A stretch of 40,771 bases of DNA, from positions 1 to 40,771 of the IMG/VR virus record IMGVR_UViG_3300008107_005178; one strand, given 5' to 3'. The notes below the pieces were generated by a model, which saw nothing but the letters and a program-made list of their open reading frames with translations, did no database searches and was not told the DNA's origin. Numbering within the stretch: the first letter of the stretch is position 1; the number at the start of each line of letters is the position of its first letter. Source of the stretch: a virus. Below, in pieces: positions 29,492-37,835 of this stretch. A program made the translations under genes and the position numbers.

Positions 29492-30223
29492 CTATTCATG
29501 ATAATTCTTGTAGTAGTCCTCAACTTTATCAAACCACATGTCTTGATACTTGTTAAATTCGTGCGGTAATAGGTCAAACTGCTGATATACTTCGCCACCT
29601 ATTTTAACAGAATCGTCACCGCGACTGCACATAAACACAACACCCCTGCGAATGTCAGTTTTGTAAACTTCATTGTGTGCTAAAATATACGCAGTTAATT
29701 GAAGTTTGTAATCCTCGACCCATTCTGCTTTTTTAGGCTTGTTAGTTTGTTTGTGATCCATTACTGCTGGCTCACCGTCATACACACCCACTAAGTCAGT
29801 TGTACCTGAATACAAGCCTGGAAAGTAAAGACTTTGTTCCATAGCCCATACTTCATTAACTTTGCTCAGTCCATGATGAATAATAGTGTCTGCCATGGCA
29901 TTGGCTTTGACATGCACGGGATTGCTACCAGGCATACGTTCTATACCTGCTAAGAATCTTTCTAAGTTGGCATGCATAGCTGTACCAACTCCTGCGGCTT
30001 CTGTAGTAATTTGTCTAGCTTTGTCTTCGCCTACACGCTTGCGCCATTCATTGAGCGCAGTCATGTCTTTTGTTTTTCCTAGTATAGTTGTAACGCTAGG
30101 AACTTCATCACCGTCTGGGGTGACATAAACACGTTTGCCTGCTAGATTGATTTGTTTACAATTCTTATACTGGAATCGTTCTACAAATGGGGGAGGTTTA
30201 ATTATAGTTGTTGTAATATCCAT
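29492..30223 (-). CDS. PD-(D/E)XK nuclease, RecB/Cas4-like exonuclease
   Basis: The 243-residue protein shows GVGTAMHANLERF (motif with catalytic His), SGTTDLVGVYDGEPAVMDHK (the D-x-n-D-x-K metal and catalytic residues) and QLTAYILAHNE (motif with Gln and Tyr). It is probably a DNA exonuclease used in recombination, repair or host DNA breakdown. It has its own exact-consensus early promoter inside the late region. Confidence 0.88.
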   Translation of the reverse strand: MDITTTIIKPPPFVERFQYKNCKQINLAGKRVYVTPDGDEVPSVTTILGKTKDMTALNEWRKRVGEDKARQITTEAAGVGTAMHANLERFLAGIERMPGSNPVHVKANAMADTIIHHGLSKVNEVWAMEQSLYFPGLYSGTTDLVGVYDGEPAVMDHKQTNKPKKAEWVEDYKLQLTAYILAHNEVYKTDIRRGVVFMCSRGDDSVKIGGEVYQQFDLLPHEFNKYQDMWFDKVEDYYKNYHE

Positions 30224-30231
30224 ATAACAGA

Positions 30232-30260
30232 ATTATACGTTATTACTTGTTAGTTGTCAA
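30232..30260 (-). promoter_or_regulatory. Exact-consensus sigma-70 promoter of the nuclease gene
   Basis: On the minus strand TTGACA (30260-30255), 17 bases, TATAAT (30237-30232). The -35 lies in the end of the upstream gene; the leader is under 10 bases. Confidence 0.92.
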
Positions 30261-30627
30261 GACTTTTTTCTGCGGCGCGACTGGCGGCTTGTTGAGTAGT
30301 TTTGGAAATACCTTGATCAGTTTTTTCTAAGTCTGGCTGTGCTTGTGCAGTGTCATCTGGTGCGGCAGAATCTGTACTTAGAGTAATACCTTGACCATCA
30401 TAATTTGAAATTATTTTAGACAGTGTATCACTTTTTTCTAAAACTTTATCAATGATTAATCTGTTGACGCTACCATAAGATCCGTTCTTCTGTAGCCAGT
30501 TGTTCAATGCTTCATAAGGTATCTTTGCGGGACTACCTTGTTTATTGTAGTCGCGCAAAAATAAATTTAGAATGTTTTCTAAATCAGATATGAAGTCGTT
30601 ACTTTGATCAAACTCACGTAATAGCAT
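30250..30627 (-). CDS. Virion-type phage protein, unknown
   Basis: The 125-residue protein has an N-terminal helical region (LREFDQSNDFISDLENILNL) and an acidic, Ala/Gln-rich tail (DSAAPDDTAQAQPDLEKTDQ). It overlaps the scaffold-like gene by one base. No fold is recognised. Its place among structural genes suggests a head or assembly role. Confidence 0.6.
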   Translation of the reverse strand: MLLREFDQSNDFISDLENILNLFLRDYNKQGSPAKIPYEALNNWLQKNGSYGSVNRLIIDKVLEKSDTLSKIISNYDGQGITLSTDSAAPDDTAQAQPDLEKTDQGISKTTQQAASRAAEKSLDN

Positions 30628-31382
30628 TACTTGGCCAATTTAAACATCAAATTGTTAGCTTCCATAATAGAAGGGCGACGGAATTGAACGCTTTCACGTT
30701 TCTCACGTCCTGCAACTTCTGGACCACCTGCGGCTGCGTCAGCGGCTGCAAAGTCATCTGTTGGTTCAGCTTCGATGTCATTGTCAAATTCTGCTTCTGG
30801 CTCCATTGGCATTTCTGCTTCTGGCTCAGCACCAATAGTTGTTGCTGGAGCTTGTCCAGTTAAAATTCCTACACCGCCTTCAACTGCGGCACGTGTACCT
30901 TGTAAGTGTTGCATGGCAGCTTCTAGTGCTGGAGTTACTAGAGCACCAAATTGTTCTGCGGCATCAGCACCAATGTTATCTTTGATATCATCAGCTAGGG
31001 CAACCATTGTCTTAGTCATCATTGCGCCAACATCTTCAAGCATGTTCTTAATTTTGTTCTGCATGTCAATTGCGGCTTGAACAACCCCAGCTTGTTTTGG
31101 ATCAACGTTTTCGTTCAATCCTGAAGCTTCGTGTCTTTCAATGATATGTTGATTGATAACATCAAGAATTAAACGATCTCTTTGAAAAGTTTCGTTTTGT
31201 AGTGTTTCATTGAAACGACTGTTACTTTCCACTTGACTTAGCTTTGTGCGGATCTTATTGCGGAAGTCCTCAAGCTGTTCCATAGTGTACTTTTCTAGGT
31301 TAACTTTTGCGCCATAACTTTTGGCCAAGTTTTCATTTAGCAATTTGCTAGTAACTTTGTTGTCGAAATCTGTGGTTTTCAT
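30627..31382 (-). CDS. Scaffold-like or virion protein with acidic tail
   Basis: The 251-residue protein is helical for most of its length and then has a Glu/Pro/Ala-rich acidic stretch (EPEAEMPMEPEAEFDNDIEA), followed by a short basic end. This composition resembles prohead core or scaffold proteins of T4-like phages. No enzyme motif. ATG 31382 is followed directly by KTTDFDNKVTS. Confidence 0.65.
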   Translation of the reverse strand: MKTTDFDNKVTSKLLNENLAKSYGAKVNLEKYTMEQLEDFRNKIRTKLSQVESNSRFNETLQNETFQRDRLILDVINQHIIERHEASGLNENVDPKQAGVVQAAIDMQNKIKNMLEDVGAMMTKTMVALADDIKDNIGADAAEQFGALVTPALEAAMQHLQGTRAAVEGGVGILTGQAPATTIGAEPEAEMPMEPEAEFDNDIEAEPTDDFAAADAAAGGPEVAGREKRESVQFRRPSIMEANNLMFKLAK

Positions 31383-31408
31383 TCTATTGTCCTAAGTGTA
31401 AGTTATCA

Positions 31409-31891
31409 TTATTTAGCAGTTTTCTCAAGGCTCTTAACTGTGTTCAGTAAGCGCAAGTATGTTGAGTTAACGTTATCTATATGATTTTTATGTTTAAGTT
31501 TAGATTCTGATAATCTAATACTGTAGTGACTCATACCAAATACATCCTGCTGTTTAGATGATTTCGTATATCGCTTATCAAAAAGTTTTATATCAAATTC
31601 AGTATAGCCAGCAATTTTATCGTCCTGTAACCACTCTGGTTTGACTGCTCGTTTTAGAGCTATTGCATTGGCCACTATCACGGCTGTTTTCATATAGGAA
31701 ATATTTTTATGAATTGGCTCTTTCCATTTGTCTAATATGGCGTAACCATCTTCTAATAAAACTATTTCGTAATCGTCAAGCTGTAGTCCACGCTTGGTCT
31801 TGATTGGCACTACAACTCCCTTTTGACGTAGGGATAGTTTGACTGCTTGTTTTAGTGATTGTAACTTATTGAGTAATGCGTCTTGTTCCAT
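31409..31891 (-). CDS. Phage protein, unknown
   Basis: The 160-residue protein starts MEQDALLNKLQSLKQAVKLS; ATG 31891 is chosen because AGGA lies upstream and it follows the previous stop by one base. The longer frame begins 19 codons earlier inside the upstream gene. The body has GLQLDDYEIVLLEDGYAILD followed by basic helices. It may be a structural or assembly factor. Confidence 0.65.
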   Translation of the reverse strand: MEQDALLNKLQSLKQAVKLSLRQKGVVVPIKTKRGLQLDDYEIVLLEDGYAILDKWKEPIHKNISYMKTAVIVANAIALKRAVKPEWLQDDKIAGYTEFDIKLFDKRYTKSSKQQDVFGMSHYSIRLSESKLKHKNHIDNVNSTYLRLLNTVKSLEKTAK

Positions 31892-31892
31892 C

Positions 31893-32219
31893 TTATTGTC
31901 CTGAAAGTTGTCGCATTCTTTGAATTTCTTCTTCAGTGTCAGCACCAATAGGTTCTTGTTGTGCTGCCGCTAGTTGTTGCATGGCTTGTTGTTCTTGTGC
32001 ATCGTCTGCTTGTACTGCCTGCATACTAGCTCCACCAACTACTTGTGCTATTTGTGGCAGAGCATTTTGAATAGCGGTTCCTGGATCAACTGGTACGGGC
32101 ACAGGAGGAATCAAAGACTGTGCTTTTTTAGGATCAGGCATCCCAGTCATTGGATTAATCCGTGCGCTCAGAGGCATGGCATGTTGTAACTTTTCACTAA
32201 CTATTTCATTCCAACGCAT
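31893..32219 (-). CDS. Pro/Gln-rich protein with capsid-targeting-like N-terminus
   Basis: The 108-residue protein begins MRWNEIVSE, similar to the targeting peptide MRAHEFITE of other genes here, then becomes Pro-, Gln- and Ala-rich (SLIPPVPVPVDPGTAIQNAL). Low complexity and the N-terminal peptide suggest packaging into the head. The end couples to the next gene by TAAG-ATG. Confidence 0.6.
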   Translation of the reverse strand: MRWNEIVSEKLQHAMPLSARINPMTGMPDPKKAQSLIPPVPVPVDPGTAIQNALPQIAQVVGGASMQAVQADDAQEQQAMQQLAAAQQEPIGADTEEEIQRMRQLSGQ

Positions 32220-32220
32220 A

Positions 32221-32451
32221 TTAAGTCTTCATTAAAATTACAACTATGACACTTATGATACCTGCAACAACTGTGCCTGCGGTACCAATTAGAACTTTAG
32301 TCATACTGGATTGACTGTCTTGAATAGCGGTAGCTAGTTTGTTTACCTTTTCTTCGATGGAAGTCAAGCGTGTTTCTAACTGTTGATATCTTATGGCACA
32401 AAGTTCAACGTGTGCTTCTAAGTTTTCTTTTTCAATTTCCGTACTAGCCAT
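32221..32451 (-). CDS. Coiled-coil protein with C-terminal membrane helix, holin-like
   Basis: The 76-residue protein has an N-terminal amphipathic coiled coil (RYQQLETRLTSIEEKVNKLA) and one C-terminal membrane segment (VLIGTAGTVVAGIISVIVVIL) ending in Lys. This resembles XhlA-type haemolysin/holin-like proteins. It may act in lysis, but no endolysin is adjacent. AAAGGAG precedes the start, and three spaced repeats lie in the leader. Confidence 0.6.
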   Translation of the reverse strand: MASTEIEKENLEAHVELCAIRYQQLETRLTSIEEKVNKLATAIQDSQSSMTKVLIGTAGTVVAGIISVIVVILMKT

Positions 32452-32488
32452 TTGGCATGATCTCCTTTGTTAACGGATTCGTTACTTG

Positions 32489-32530
32489 ATGCCTAATCAA
32501 TGCCTGTTATATGCCTATACATTATTTATT
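32489..32530 (-). promoter_or_regulatory. Late-type promoter and three phased repeats before the holin-like gene
   Basis: AATAAATA on the minus strand (32530-32523) is followed in the transcript by three copies of AGGCAT (plus-strand ATGCCT at 32489, 32500 and 32511), spaced exactly 11 bases apart. The repeats would lie in the mRNA leader and could bind a regulator. Confidence 0.5.
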
Positions 32531-32891
32531 GTAAAAGGCTAACAAAAGTGTTGGGCTGTCTGCCAATAGTTTTAATTATTGGCTGTTTTATTGCTTTAAT
32601 TTCGTCTAAACCTGTGATTATTGGCACAGTATCTAAATCATTCTTTAATAAACCTACAGGATCAGTACCATCATGATAAACATCATCTCTATCAGTGTCA
32701 ATGATCATGGTCCATTCCCCGTCTTTTTGTACGGGAGGCTGTACTATAGAAAAAATTGATCTAATGCCAAAAACCTGCATGAATGTAGTAAAGTTTCTAT
32801 ATTGATTGAGAGGCTTTTCAGATCCCATGTCAATTCTCTTTACTCCGGTGTTTGTTATATCTATTACTGTGCGTATTTGAATTCTTGCCAT
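32526..32891 (-). CDS. Virion-type phage protein, unknown
   Basis: The 121-residue protein contains RIQIRTVIDITNTGVKRIDM and DGEWTMIIDTDRDDVYHDG; the strand-rich layout suggests a structural protein. It lies between the holin-like gene and the terminator after the 111-residue protein. No enzymatic residues are seen. Confidence 0.6.
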   Translation of the reverse strand: MARIQIRTVIDITNTGVKRIDMGSEKPLNQYRNFTTFMQVFGIRSIFSIVQPPVQKDGEWTMIIDTDRDDVYHDGTDPVGLLKNDLDTVPIITGLDEIKAIKQPIIKTIGRQPNTFVSLLQ

Positions 32892-32907
32892 GCTTATATT
32901 TAACAGG

Positions 32908-32940
32908 CAAAAAGAAAGGGCCCTTATAAAAAGAGCCCTT
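32908..32940 (-). terminator. Leftward terminator after the 111-residue structural gene
   Basis: On the minus strand a stem AAGGGC/GCCCTT (32940-32935 with 32921-32916) is followed by TCTTTTT. The adjoining AACTGTT-T-AACAGTT palindrome lies just before it. Confidence 0.7.
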
Positions 32941-32964
32941 AACTGTTTAACAGTTAGTTACTGA

Positions 32965-33300
32965 TTAACGATCTTTAAATTCAGCTACAACAGCTAAAGT
33001 GATGTCAGCAACGTAGTCACCAGAACTTGTACCAACTGTACCAGTACCTTGTAGTGCTAGGTATACTGGGTCTGTACCAATTGTTCCTGCTACGCCTGCT
33101 ACTGTGAAAGCGTCTGGACCGTTTTGGTCTGTACCAGTACCGCTACCACCTGCATTGCCTAGAGCCTTGATAAGTGCGTCTAGTTCTGCTTGTGTGTGGC
33201 TACCAGTGCCTTTGTTTACGCTAACGATTAGGGTACGACCACCTAGTGCGTTACCATTCTTTGTAATATAGTTTGTGCTTGAAAATCCAATACCAGCCAT
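32965..33300 (-). CDS. Small Gly/Thr-rich structural protein
   Basis: The 111-residue protein has a Gly-rich, strand-forming composition (GRTLIVSVNKGTGSHTQAEL, GTDPVYLALQGTGTVG). No enzyme motif. It has its own exact TATAAATA late promoter and its own terminator, which fits a highly expressed virion decoration or head protein. The ribosome site is AAGGAG. Confidence 0.65.
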   Translation of the reverse strand: MAGIGFSSTNYITKNGNALGGRTLIVSVNKGTGSHTQAELDALIKALGNAGGSGTGTDQNGPDAFTVAGVAGTIGTDPVYLALQGTGTVGTSSGDYVADITLAVVAEFKDR

Positions 33301-33353
33301 TTTAATTCTCCTTATGATCTATGGCATCACTACGCTCAGTAGTGTGTTACTTT

Positions 33354-33361
33354 TATTTATA
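33354..33361 (-). promoter_or_regulatory. T4-type late promoter (exact)
   Basis: The minus strand reads TATAAATA, the exact T4 late promoter, upstream of the 111-residue structural gene. A CACTAC-GCTCA-GTAGTG hairpin lies in the leader. Confidence 0.75.
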
Positions 33362-33391
33362 CAGCTAAGGAAAAATCAGTGGAAATGCCGG

Positions 33392-33691
33392 TTAATCTGG
33401 GTCTTTTGCATCGCCCTCAATGATTTTGAGCGATCGAGCAGTTTCTTTGCTGTCCCTAATCTTGCGTATACCACGTGTAAACTTAGCAGGATCAGCACTT
33501 CGAATACTGTTGATAAAACGTTTTTCTAATTCAAATGCAGTTTCAGGGTCAAACTGCTCTTTAATGAGGGCAATTAAGTTAACTGCACTATCAATAATAT
33601 GATTAGCCCGACTTTCTATGACGCTCTCCGAATGCTTTTTTGCGGCAAATTCGTTGAGTTCTTCCAGCAGACTTCTCGTTGTACGCTTCAT
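33392..33691 (-). CDS. Small helical phage protein
   Basis: The 99-residue helical protein starts MKRTTRSLLEELNEFAAKKH and contains FELEKRFINSIRSADPAKF. It is the first gene of the leftward block, divergent from the plus-strand block at 33830. No family is recognised. Its basic/acidic helices might form a dimer. Confidence 0.65.
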   Translation of the reverse strand: MKRTTRSLLEELNEFAAKKHSESVIESRANHIIDSAVNLIALIKEQFDPETAFELEKRFINSIRSADPAKFTRGIRKIRDSKETARSLKIIEGDAKDPD

Positions 33692-33829
33692 CTAAGTTCC
33701 TTTGAAATATTTAACCGCTTATCAATCACGCTTGGATCAATATCTAAGCTCAAAAGGCATTACCGATGCCGCACAGTTGGAAGGCTATATTCAGCAATTC
33801 AACTACAATTCTCACAAGGAAAACTTAGT

Positions 33830-33949
33830 ATGAAAAACTTTTTAAATTCAGTTGGCAATTTTTTATTAGCAGTAGGCGAAGCAAGATATGCTTCTTGGCT
33901 AGCACGTCAAGGACGAATAGAAGAAGCTAAAGCAATGATGACAAAGTAA
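33830..33949 (+). CDS. 39-residue microprotein
   Basis: This short ORF starts with AAGGA upstream of ATG 33830. The product is helical, beginning MKNFLNSVGNFLLAVGEARY and ending RQGRIEEAKAMMTK, with a partly hydrophobic N-terminus. An in-frame longer ORF from 33599 lacks a start signal and crosses the opposite gene, so it is rejected. It heads the block with the cupin and hydrolase. Confidence 0.65.
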   Translation: MKNFLNSVGNFLLAVGEARYASWLARQGRIEEAKAMMTK

Positions 33950-33998
33950 CTTTGTTGCGCCGCAAGGCATATATACATACACACAGGAGCTTTTATAA

Positions 33999-34415
33999 AT
34001 GACCACAAAGTTTTCACACGTTAAGCATAATGAGAATGAGTTTGTAGGCGGAGGTTTACGTGACTTTTTCTTATATAGAGATTTAGGTGTCAAGGATGCC
34101 ACTAACGGGCGTGTCCTAGCACACATCACTAAAGCCAATTTACCACCAGAAGGTTCGGGCGGTACAGGCTGGCACATCCATGTGGCAGAGTTCCAAATCG
34201 TTTACATGTTAAAGGGTTGGGCCAAGTTCATGTACGAAGATAAAATCCACTTAGTTGAAGCGGGCGATTGTGTACAGCAACGTCCAGGCATCGTACACTA
34301 CTTGTATGACTACAGCCCAGACATGGAGTATTTGGAAATCATTACTCCAGCAGACTACGGAACAGAACCTGCACAAGGACCTTGCGATATACCCGCACCA
34401 ACTCCTTGGGAGTAG
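33999..34415 (+). CDS. Cupin-domain protein
   Basis: The 138-residue protein has cupin motif 1, WHIHVAEFQIVYMLKGWAKF, with metal-type His and Glu, and motif 2 around PGIVHYLYD. Cupins bind metals and act as dioxygenases, isomerases or binding proteins. The specific reaction is unknown. AGGAGC precedes the ATG. It is adjacent to an alpha/beta hydrolase with three bases between. Confidence 0.88.
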   Translation: MTTKFSHVKHNENEFVGGGLRDFFLYRDLGVKDATNGRVLAHITKANLPPEGSGGTGWHIHVAEFQIVYMLKGWAKFMYEDKIHLVEAGDCVQQRPGIVHYLYDYSPDMEYLEIITPADYGTEPAQGPCDIPAPTPWE

Positions 34416-34418
34416 ACT

Positions 34419-34994
34419 ATGAATCTAGTTTATATTCACGGGGCCAGCGCCACAAGTGAAAGTTTTAATTATATTAGAAGCAAACTGGGCAAGGGCATAG
34501 ATATCGAATACGATAGTCGTAATGGCTTTGAAAACAATCTAAACATGATGCAACTACAATTGGAAGATGTTACAGACATTGCATTTATAGCACACAGCTT
34601 GGGCGGGATTTATTCATTACATTTGGCCAACGCCATGCCCAATCAAGTAGTAGGTGCTGTTACACTAAGTACACCATACGGTGGTGCAGAAGTTGCAGAA
34701 GTAGCCAAGTTCTTCTTACCATTCAGCAGACTAATGCGCGATATTGGTCCTAGTAGTTGGGCTATGAAACAAGCGGATCGTATTAAAATACAGCATCCGT
34801 GGACCAATATTGTTACCATGAAAGGTCAAAGTCCTTTCCTAGCTGAACACAACGATGGTGTTGTTACGATTGCTAGTCAAAAGTATCACAAAGATATGGA
34901 ATTAGTAGAAGTAGATTACAACCACTATGAAGTTGTGCTTAGTGATGTGGTTGTTAAACTTATTAAAGAACGAGTAAAAAAGTTCAAAAAATAA
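34419..34994 (+). CDS. Alpha/beta hydrolase, lipase/esterase-like
   Basis: The 191-residue protein has the oxyanion motif YIHGASAT, the nucleophile elbow AHSLGGIY (Ser), a likely Asp in NDGVVTIAS and His in NHYEVV. The triad order is canonical. The short form lacks a lid domain and a signal peptide. It might act on acyl or lipid substrates inside the cell. It is followed by a good promoter for the next gene. Confidence 0.88.
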   Translation: MNLVYIHGASATSESFNYIRSKLGKGIDIEYDSRNGFENNLNMMQLQLEDVTDIAFIAHSLGGIYSLHLANAMPNQVVGAVTLSTPYGGAEVAEVAKFFLPFSRLMRDIGPSSWAMKQADRIKIQHPWTNIVTMKGQSPFLAEHNDGVVTIASQKYHKDMELVEVDYNHYEVVLSDVVVKLIKERVKKFKK

Positions 34995-34995
34995 G

Positions 34996-35024
34996 TTGCT
35001 TTATAATCACTAGGCATATATAAT
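34996..35024 (+). promoter_or_regulatory. Sigma-70 promoter
   Basis: TTGCTT (34996-35001), 17 bases, TATAAT (35019-35024). It drives the 90-residue protein gene, which is closed by a bidirectional terminator. Confidence 0.78.
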
Positions 35025-35080
35025 AGTACAACAGCGAACAATAAGTAACTGTTGACAGACATACACACAAGGAGATTATT

Positions 35081-35353
35081 ATGTCACAATTCGAAACACC
35101 AAAACTACCAGAAGTAAAATTCAACAAGAACGGCTATGAAATCCGTACAGACATCTTGGGCATGGCAAAAAGCCTAGTACAAGACGACTTCCATGCCAAA
35201 TTCCAAGGTTGGGAAATGACTGCTACTCGCGATGAGAAGACTGGTCAAATTGTTAATACCGTACAAATGCCAGAGTTTCCAGGACTAGATAAAGTTCTTG
35301 AAACTGCTGAAAAGATGTACGCATTTGTTAATGCTGGCGTTAATAAGAAGTAA
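35081..35353 (+). CDS. 90-residue phage protein
   Basis: The small protein starts MSQFETPKLPEVKFNKNGYE and ends with a helix KVLETAEKMYAFVNAGVNKK. It has no metal or catalytic motif. It has its own promoter, an AAGGAG ribosome site and its own terminator, which suggests strong, separately timed expression. Confidence 0.72.
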   Translation: MSQFETPKLPEVKFNKNGYEIRTDILGMAKSLVQDDFHAKFQGWEMTATRDEKTGQIVNTVQMPEFPGLDKVLETAEKMYAFVNAGVNKK

Positions 35354-35369
35354 TTAATTTTACTCGTTA

Positions 35370-35394
35370 AAAAGCCACCCTAGGGTGGCTTTTT
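35370..35394. terminator. Bidirectional terminator between convergent genes
   Basis: AAAA-GCCACC-CTAG-GGTGGC-TTTT forms a stable hairpin with A and T runs on both sides, so it can end transcription of the plus-strand gene and the converging minus-strand structural gene. Confidence 0.9.
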
Positions 35395-35412
35395 AATTGA
35401 CTGCGTAATTGA

Positions 35413-36117
35413 TTATTGATTTTCAATACTTACTGTATCAGAAGTTGCAGAACCAAATGTCCACTTAACTTTTGCACCTGTTGCGAAATCTCCGTTATCA
35501 GAAACTTTTCTAGTTAAAACAGCCATACGTGATGTTAACTTTTGCACAAAATAAGCATTGCTATTAGCATCAGTTGCAGTGATACTCATTTCGTTAGCAC
35601 CCAAGGCGGCTGATTGTACTAGTTTGCAAACTGCTGTTCCATCACTAGTAGTGATTTTGTAACGCTTGGTACTAACTTGCTTAATAACGTTACCAGTTAA
35701 TACTTCTGAACCTTCTCCAACTTGCGCTTCACACTTAATGCTGTTTTGACGAGCACTTGCACCGCTTGTTAGAGCAACTGTAACGCCGCCACTACCGCTT
35801 GTTAAGCTAGCAGTTTCAGCGCCACCAGCTACAGTATCAGTAACTGTAATAGTTGGTACTGCTGTGTATCCAGAACCAGCACTAGTTATTGCAATGGCAG
35901 CGATATCACCATTGCCATCAATAGTAACTGTACCAGTAGCTGTTTGACCACCAGTTAATTGTGGCGCACTGAAAGTTACTGTTGCACCAGTATTCATACT
36001 AGCCGCGATTGGAGCGGCAATTGTTACACTTGCAACACCTTCACCACCAACGTTGGCAAAGCCAAAGTCTTGATAGTTTGTGTTAGCAAAATATTTTTTG
36101 TTTAATGGACGTCCCAT
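35413..36117 (-). CDS. Structural phage protein with bacterial Ig-type repeats
   Basis: The 234-residue protein begins MGRPLNKKYFANTNYQDFGF and is then Ala/Gly/Thr/Val-rich, with beta-sandwich-like repeats (VTFSAPQLTGGQTATGTVTI). ATG 36117 behind AAGGAG is chosen; the longer frame starts 20 codons upstream without signals. It is probably a virion surface or structural protein. Confidence 0.72.
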   Translation of the reverse strand: MGRPLNKKYFANTNYQDFGFANVGGEGVASVTIAAPIAASMNTGATVTFSAPQLTGGQTATGTVTIDGNGDIAAIAITSAGSGYTAVPTITVTDTVAGGAETASLTSGSGGVTVALTSGASARQNSIKCEAQVGEGSEVLTGNVIKQVSTKRYKITTSDGTAVCKLVQSAALGANEMSITATDANSNAYFVQKLTSRMAVLTRKVSDNGDFATGAKVKWTFGSATSDTVSIENQ

Positions 36118-36189
36118 TTGTTTCTCCTTAATTTGACGTTCTAGGTCTACGCTGTGGGTACAGCATAATACTTGCACCGTGCAAGTTGA

Positions 36190-36822
36190 CTAGATATTTA
36201 GCCGCAATCGATCAACAAATTCAAGTAGATTTTGATGATGTGATCCATTGTGCCAGTGGGGTTTTAAATATGATTTATCATACCAAAATTCTTCGCTTTC
36301 CAAATGGCACCCAATTAAACCTACATTTCTTTGTATAATCGCCATAGGATCACCGTTGCTATACCTAGCCACAACGTCCATATTACTACCAATAAATGTA
36401 GGACCGTCATAAAAATACATCCTTTCATTGTTATCTAACCACTGCACTGGCATCGCCTTAGGATGCGGTCTGCGTGTACAGGTGTTGGGCTGTTTAATAT
36501 ACTGCTCCACTCTAACATCGTTTAATAGGTTAAAATAGTATTGGTCAGCCCAATACGCACCCATACATATTCCTAAATACTTTCCGCCTCGATTTAAGAA
36601 TTGTTTAATTAAGTCTACATTCCATTCTAATAATCTGTCAAATCTATCACAGTCCCCATAGCCGCCAGGAAAACACACAATGTCTACATCATCAAAAAAT
36701 GTAGGATCAACTTCGTCACGGGAAAATAATTTAATTTGATACTGGGGAGTTAATGCTTTGATGATACCATTTGCAGAGTCTACTGCACAAATGGGTTGAT
36801 GTATAAACAATGCAATTTTCAT
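36190..36822 (-). CDS. Class I amidotransferase-like (BPL_N type) protein
   Basis: The 210-residue protein has CFPGGYGD, the nucleophile elbow LGICMGAYWA (Cys) and a late GCHLESEEFW with His and Glu. This is the layout of the glutamine amidotransferase-like domain found at the N-terminus of some biotin-protein ligases. The donor and acceptor are not known. Its ATG overlaps the small upstream ORF as ATGA. Confidence 0.82.
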   Translation of the reverse strand: MKIALFIHQPICAVDSANGIIKALTPQYQIKLFSRDEVDPTFFDDVDIVCFPGGYGDCDRFDRLLEWNVDLIKQFLNRGGKYLGICMGAYWADQYYFNLLNDVRVEQYIKQPNTCTRRPHPKAMPVQWLDNNERMYFYDGPTFIGSNMDVVARYSNGDPMAIIQRNVGLIGCHLESEEFWYDKSYLKPHWHNGSHHQNLLEFVDRLRLNI

Positions 36823-36983
36823 TTATTGAAAAATAAAGTGCTCACTTCAAGATACCATTCCGGGGCACGACTCCCATAATATCTAGCCCAGCAGCCGGGC
36901 ACACCTGAAGTAACGCTAACGTTCCTAAGGTAGGTGTTCTTATACGCTAAAACTACTGCCACATCCGCATGTGGACTGCGCAT
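36819..36983 (-). CDS. Possible overlapping small protein downstream of erpA
   Basis: A 54-residue frame begins in the last codons of erpA (ATG 36983) and ends in an ATGA overlap with the amidotransferase-like gene. The part beyond erpA includes [20 protein letters not shown], which looks protein-like. The start lies in erpA's other frame and lacks a ribosome site, so it may be translated by coupling, start elsewhere, or be absent. Confidence 0.4.
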   Translation of the reverse strand: MRSPHADVAVVLAYKNTYLRNVSVTSGVPGCWARYYGSRAPEWYLEVSTLFFNK

Positions 36984-37266
36984 TTGGATTACGTATGACA
37001 AATTGACTTCCTGTTAGATCATCAGTGTAATCAATTTCAGCACCTTGTAAGTACTGCATACTCATACCATCTATAATTAAATTGTATTTTGTATCTAAAG
37101 GAACAACAAAGTCATCGTCATTTTGTTGGTCATCAAAGGTAAAGCCATATTGGAATCCACTACAGCCTCCACCTTGTACAAAAGTACGCAACATTAATTT
37201 TGGATTGTTCTCTTCAGCTAACAAATCCAATACTTTAATTTTGGCTGACTCAGATACTTTTATCAT
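36940..37266 (-). CDS. erpA: A-type iron-sulfur carrier, ErpA-like
   Basis: The 108-residue protein has [11 protein letters not shown] (Cys35) and the C-terminal [16 protein letters not shown] (Cys100 and Cys102), the three ligands of IscA/ErpA proteins. The end is nearly identical in pattern to ErpA. It passes Fe-S clusters to apo-proteins. In a phage it could support host or phage Fe-S enzymes during infection. It overlaps the upstream gene by 17 bases. Confidence 0.93.
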   Translation of the reverse strand: MIKVSESAKIKVLDLLAEENNPKLMLRTFVQGGGCSGFQYGFTFDDQQNDDDFVVPLDTKYNLIIDGMSMQYLQGAEIDYTDDLTGSQFVIRNPNAQSTCGCGSSFSV

Positions 37267-37759
37267 TTTTACTCTTCATTTGCTTAATTGTTGCTTCGGC
37301 TAATAATATCATTTGACGCATGTCTTCAATGCTTTCGCAATTCCATCGACGTAGTGCTTTTGCTTTTGGAGTAGGACGGCCTTTGTCGTCCTTCATTGGA
37401 CCTTTGTTGCCTGACATACGAGCACAAAAACTCTTACGGCGTTTAGCTGCCTTACTACCAGGCTTTAGTTTGCTAGGCTTAGTGGTCACTGCTGTTTGCA
37501 ACTTACTACCTGGGTTCTCTCTACGATAGGCTTTGACAGCTTTTTTACTTAGACCATCAGTCTTGTCTCGTCTGTTGACTTTGTTCCAGTCTTCTGATAT
37601 ACCGCAGTCTGGACAAGTCATCTCCATCGCTGTGGATTCGTTATGTTTTTTCTTACCAGCACAATGTGCCTTTTGACTGAACCCTTTAGGATGAGAACAG
37701 TTGATACTGCTCTTATACTTTTGGCTCCAACCTTCTGTTATAAATTCATTCGCTCTCAT
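37250..37759 (-). CDS. Basic Cys-containing protein with capsid-targeting-like N-terminus
   Basis: The 169-residue protein starts [10 protein letters not shown], close to T4 internal-protein targeting peptides. It then has a Cys2-type knuckle ([10 protein letters not shown]) and a very basic C-terminal half ([33 protein letters not shown]), a domain seen in phage and algal virus proteins. High Lys/Arg content suggests DNA binding. It may be packaged and injected with the DNA. Confidence 0.72.
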   Translation of the reverse strand: MRANEFITEGWSQKYKSSINCSHPKGFSQKAHCAGKKKHNESTAMEMTCPDCGISEDWNKVNRRDKTDGLSKKAVKAYRRENPGSKLQTAVTTKPSKLKPGSKAAKRRKSFCARMSGNKGPMKDDKGRPTPKAKALRRWNCESIEDMRQMILLAEATIKQMKSKNDKSI

Positions 37760-37835
37760 AAGGTATTCCTTCTAATCCGCAACCAAAACGTGCAAGGCTT
37801 TCATATAGAGAAACTAATAGTTCTTTTAGACTCAT
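37746..37835 (-). CDS. 29-residue microprotein between two internal-protein-like genes
   Basis: The ORF begins in an ATGA overlap with the stop of the 234-residue ParB-like gene and ends 14 bases inside the next gene. The product starts MSLKELLVSLYESLARFGCG, a short amphipathic helix with one Cys. Overlaps on both sides support expression. Function unknown. Confidence 0.5.
   Translation of the reverse strand: MSLKELLVSLYESLARFGCGLEGIPYESE

Noticed and set aside
33599-33829. N-terminal extension of the plus-strand microprotein
   Set aside because: The extension overlaps an opposite-strand gene start and has no ribosome site; ATG 33830 has AAGGA.
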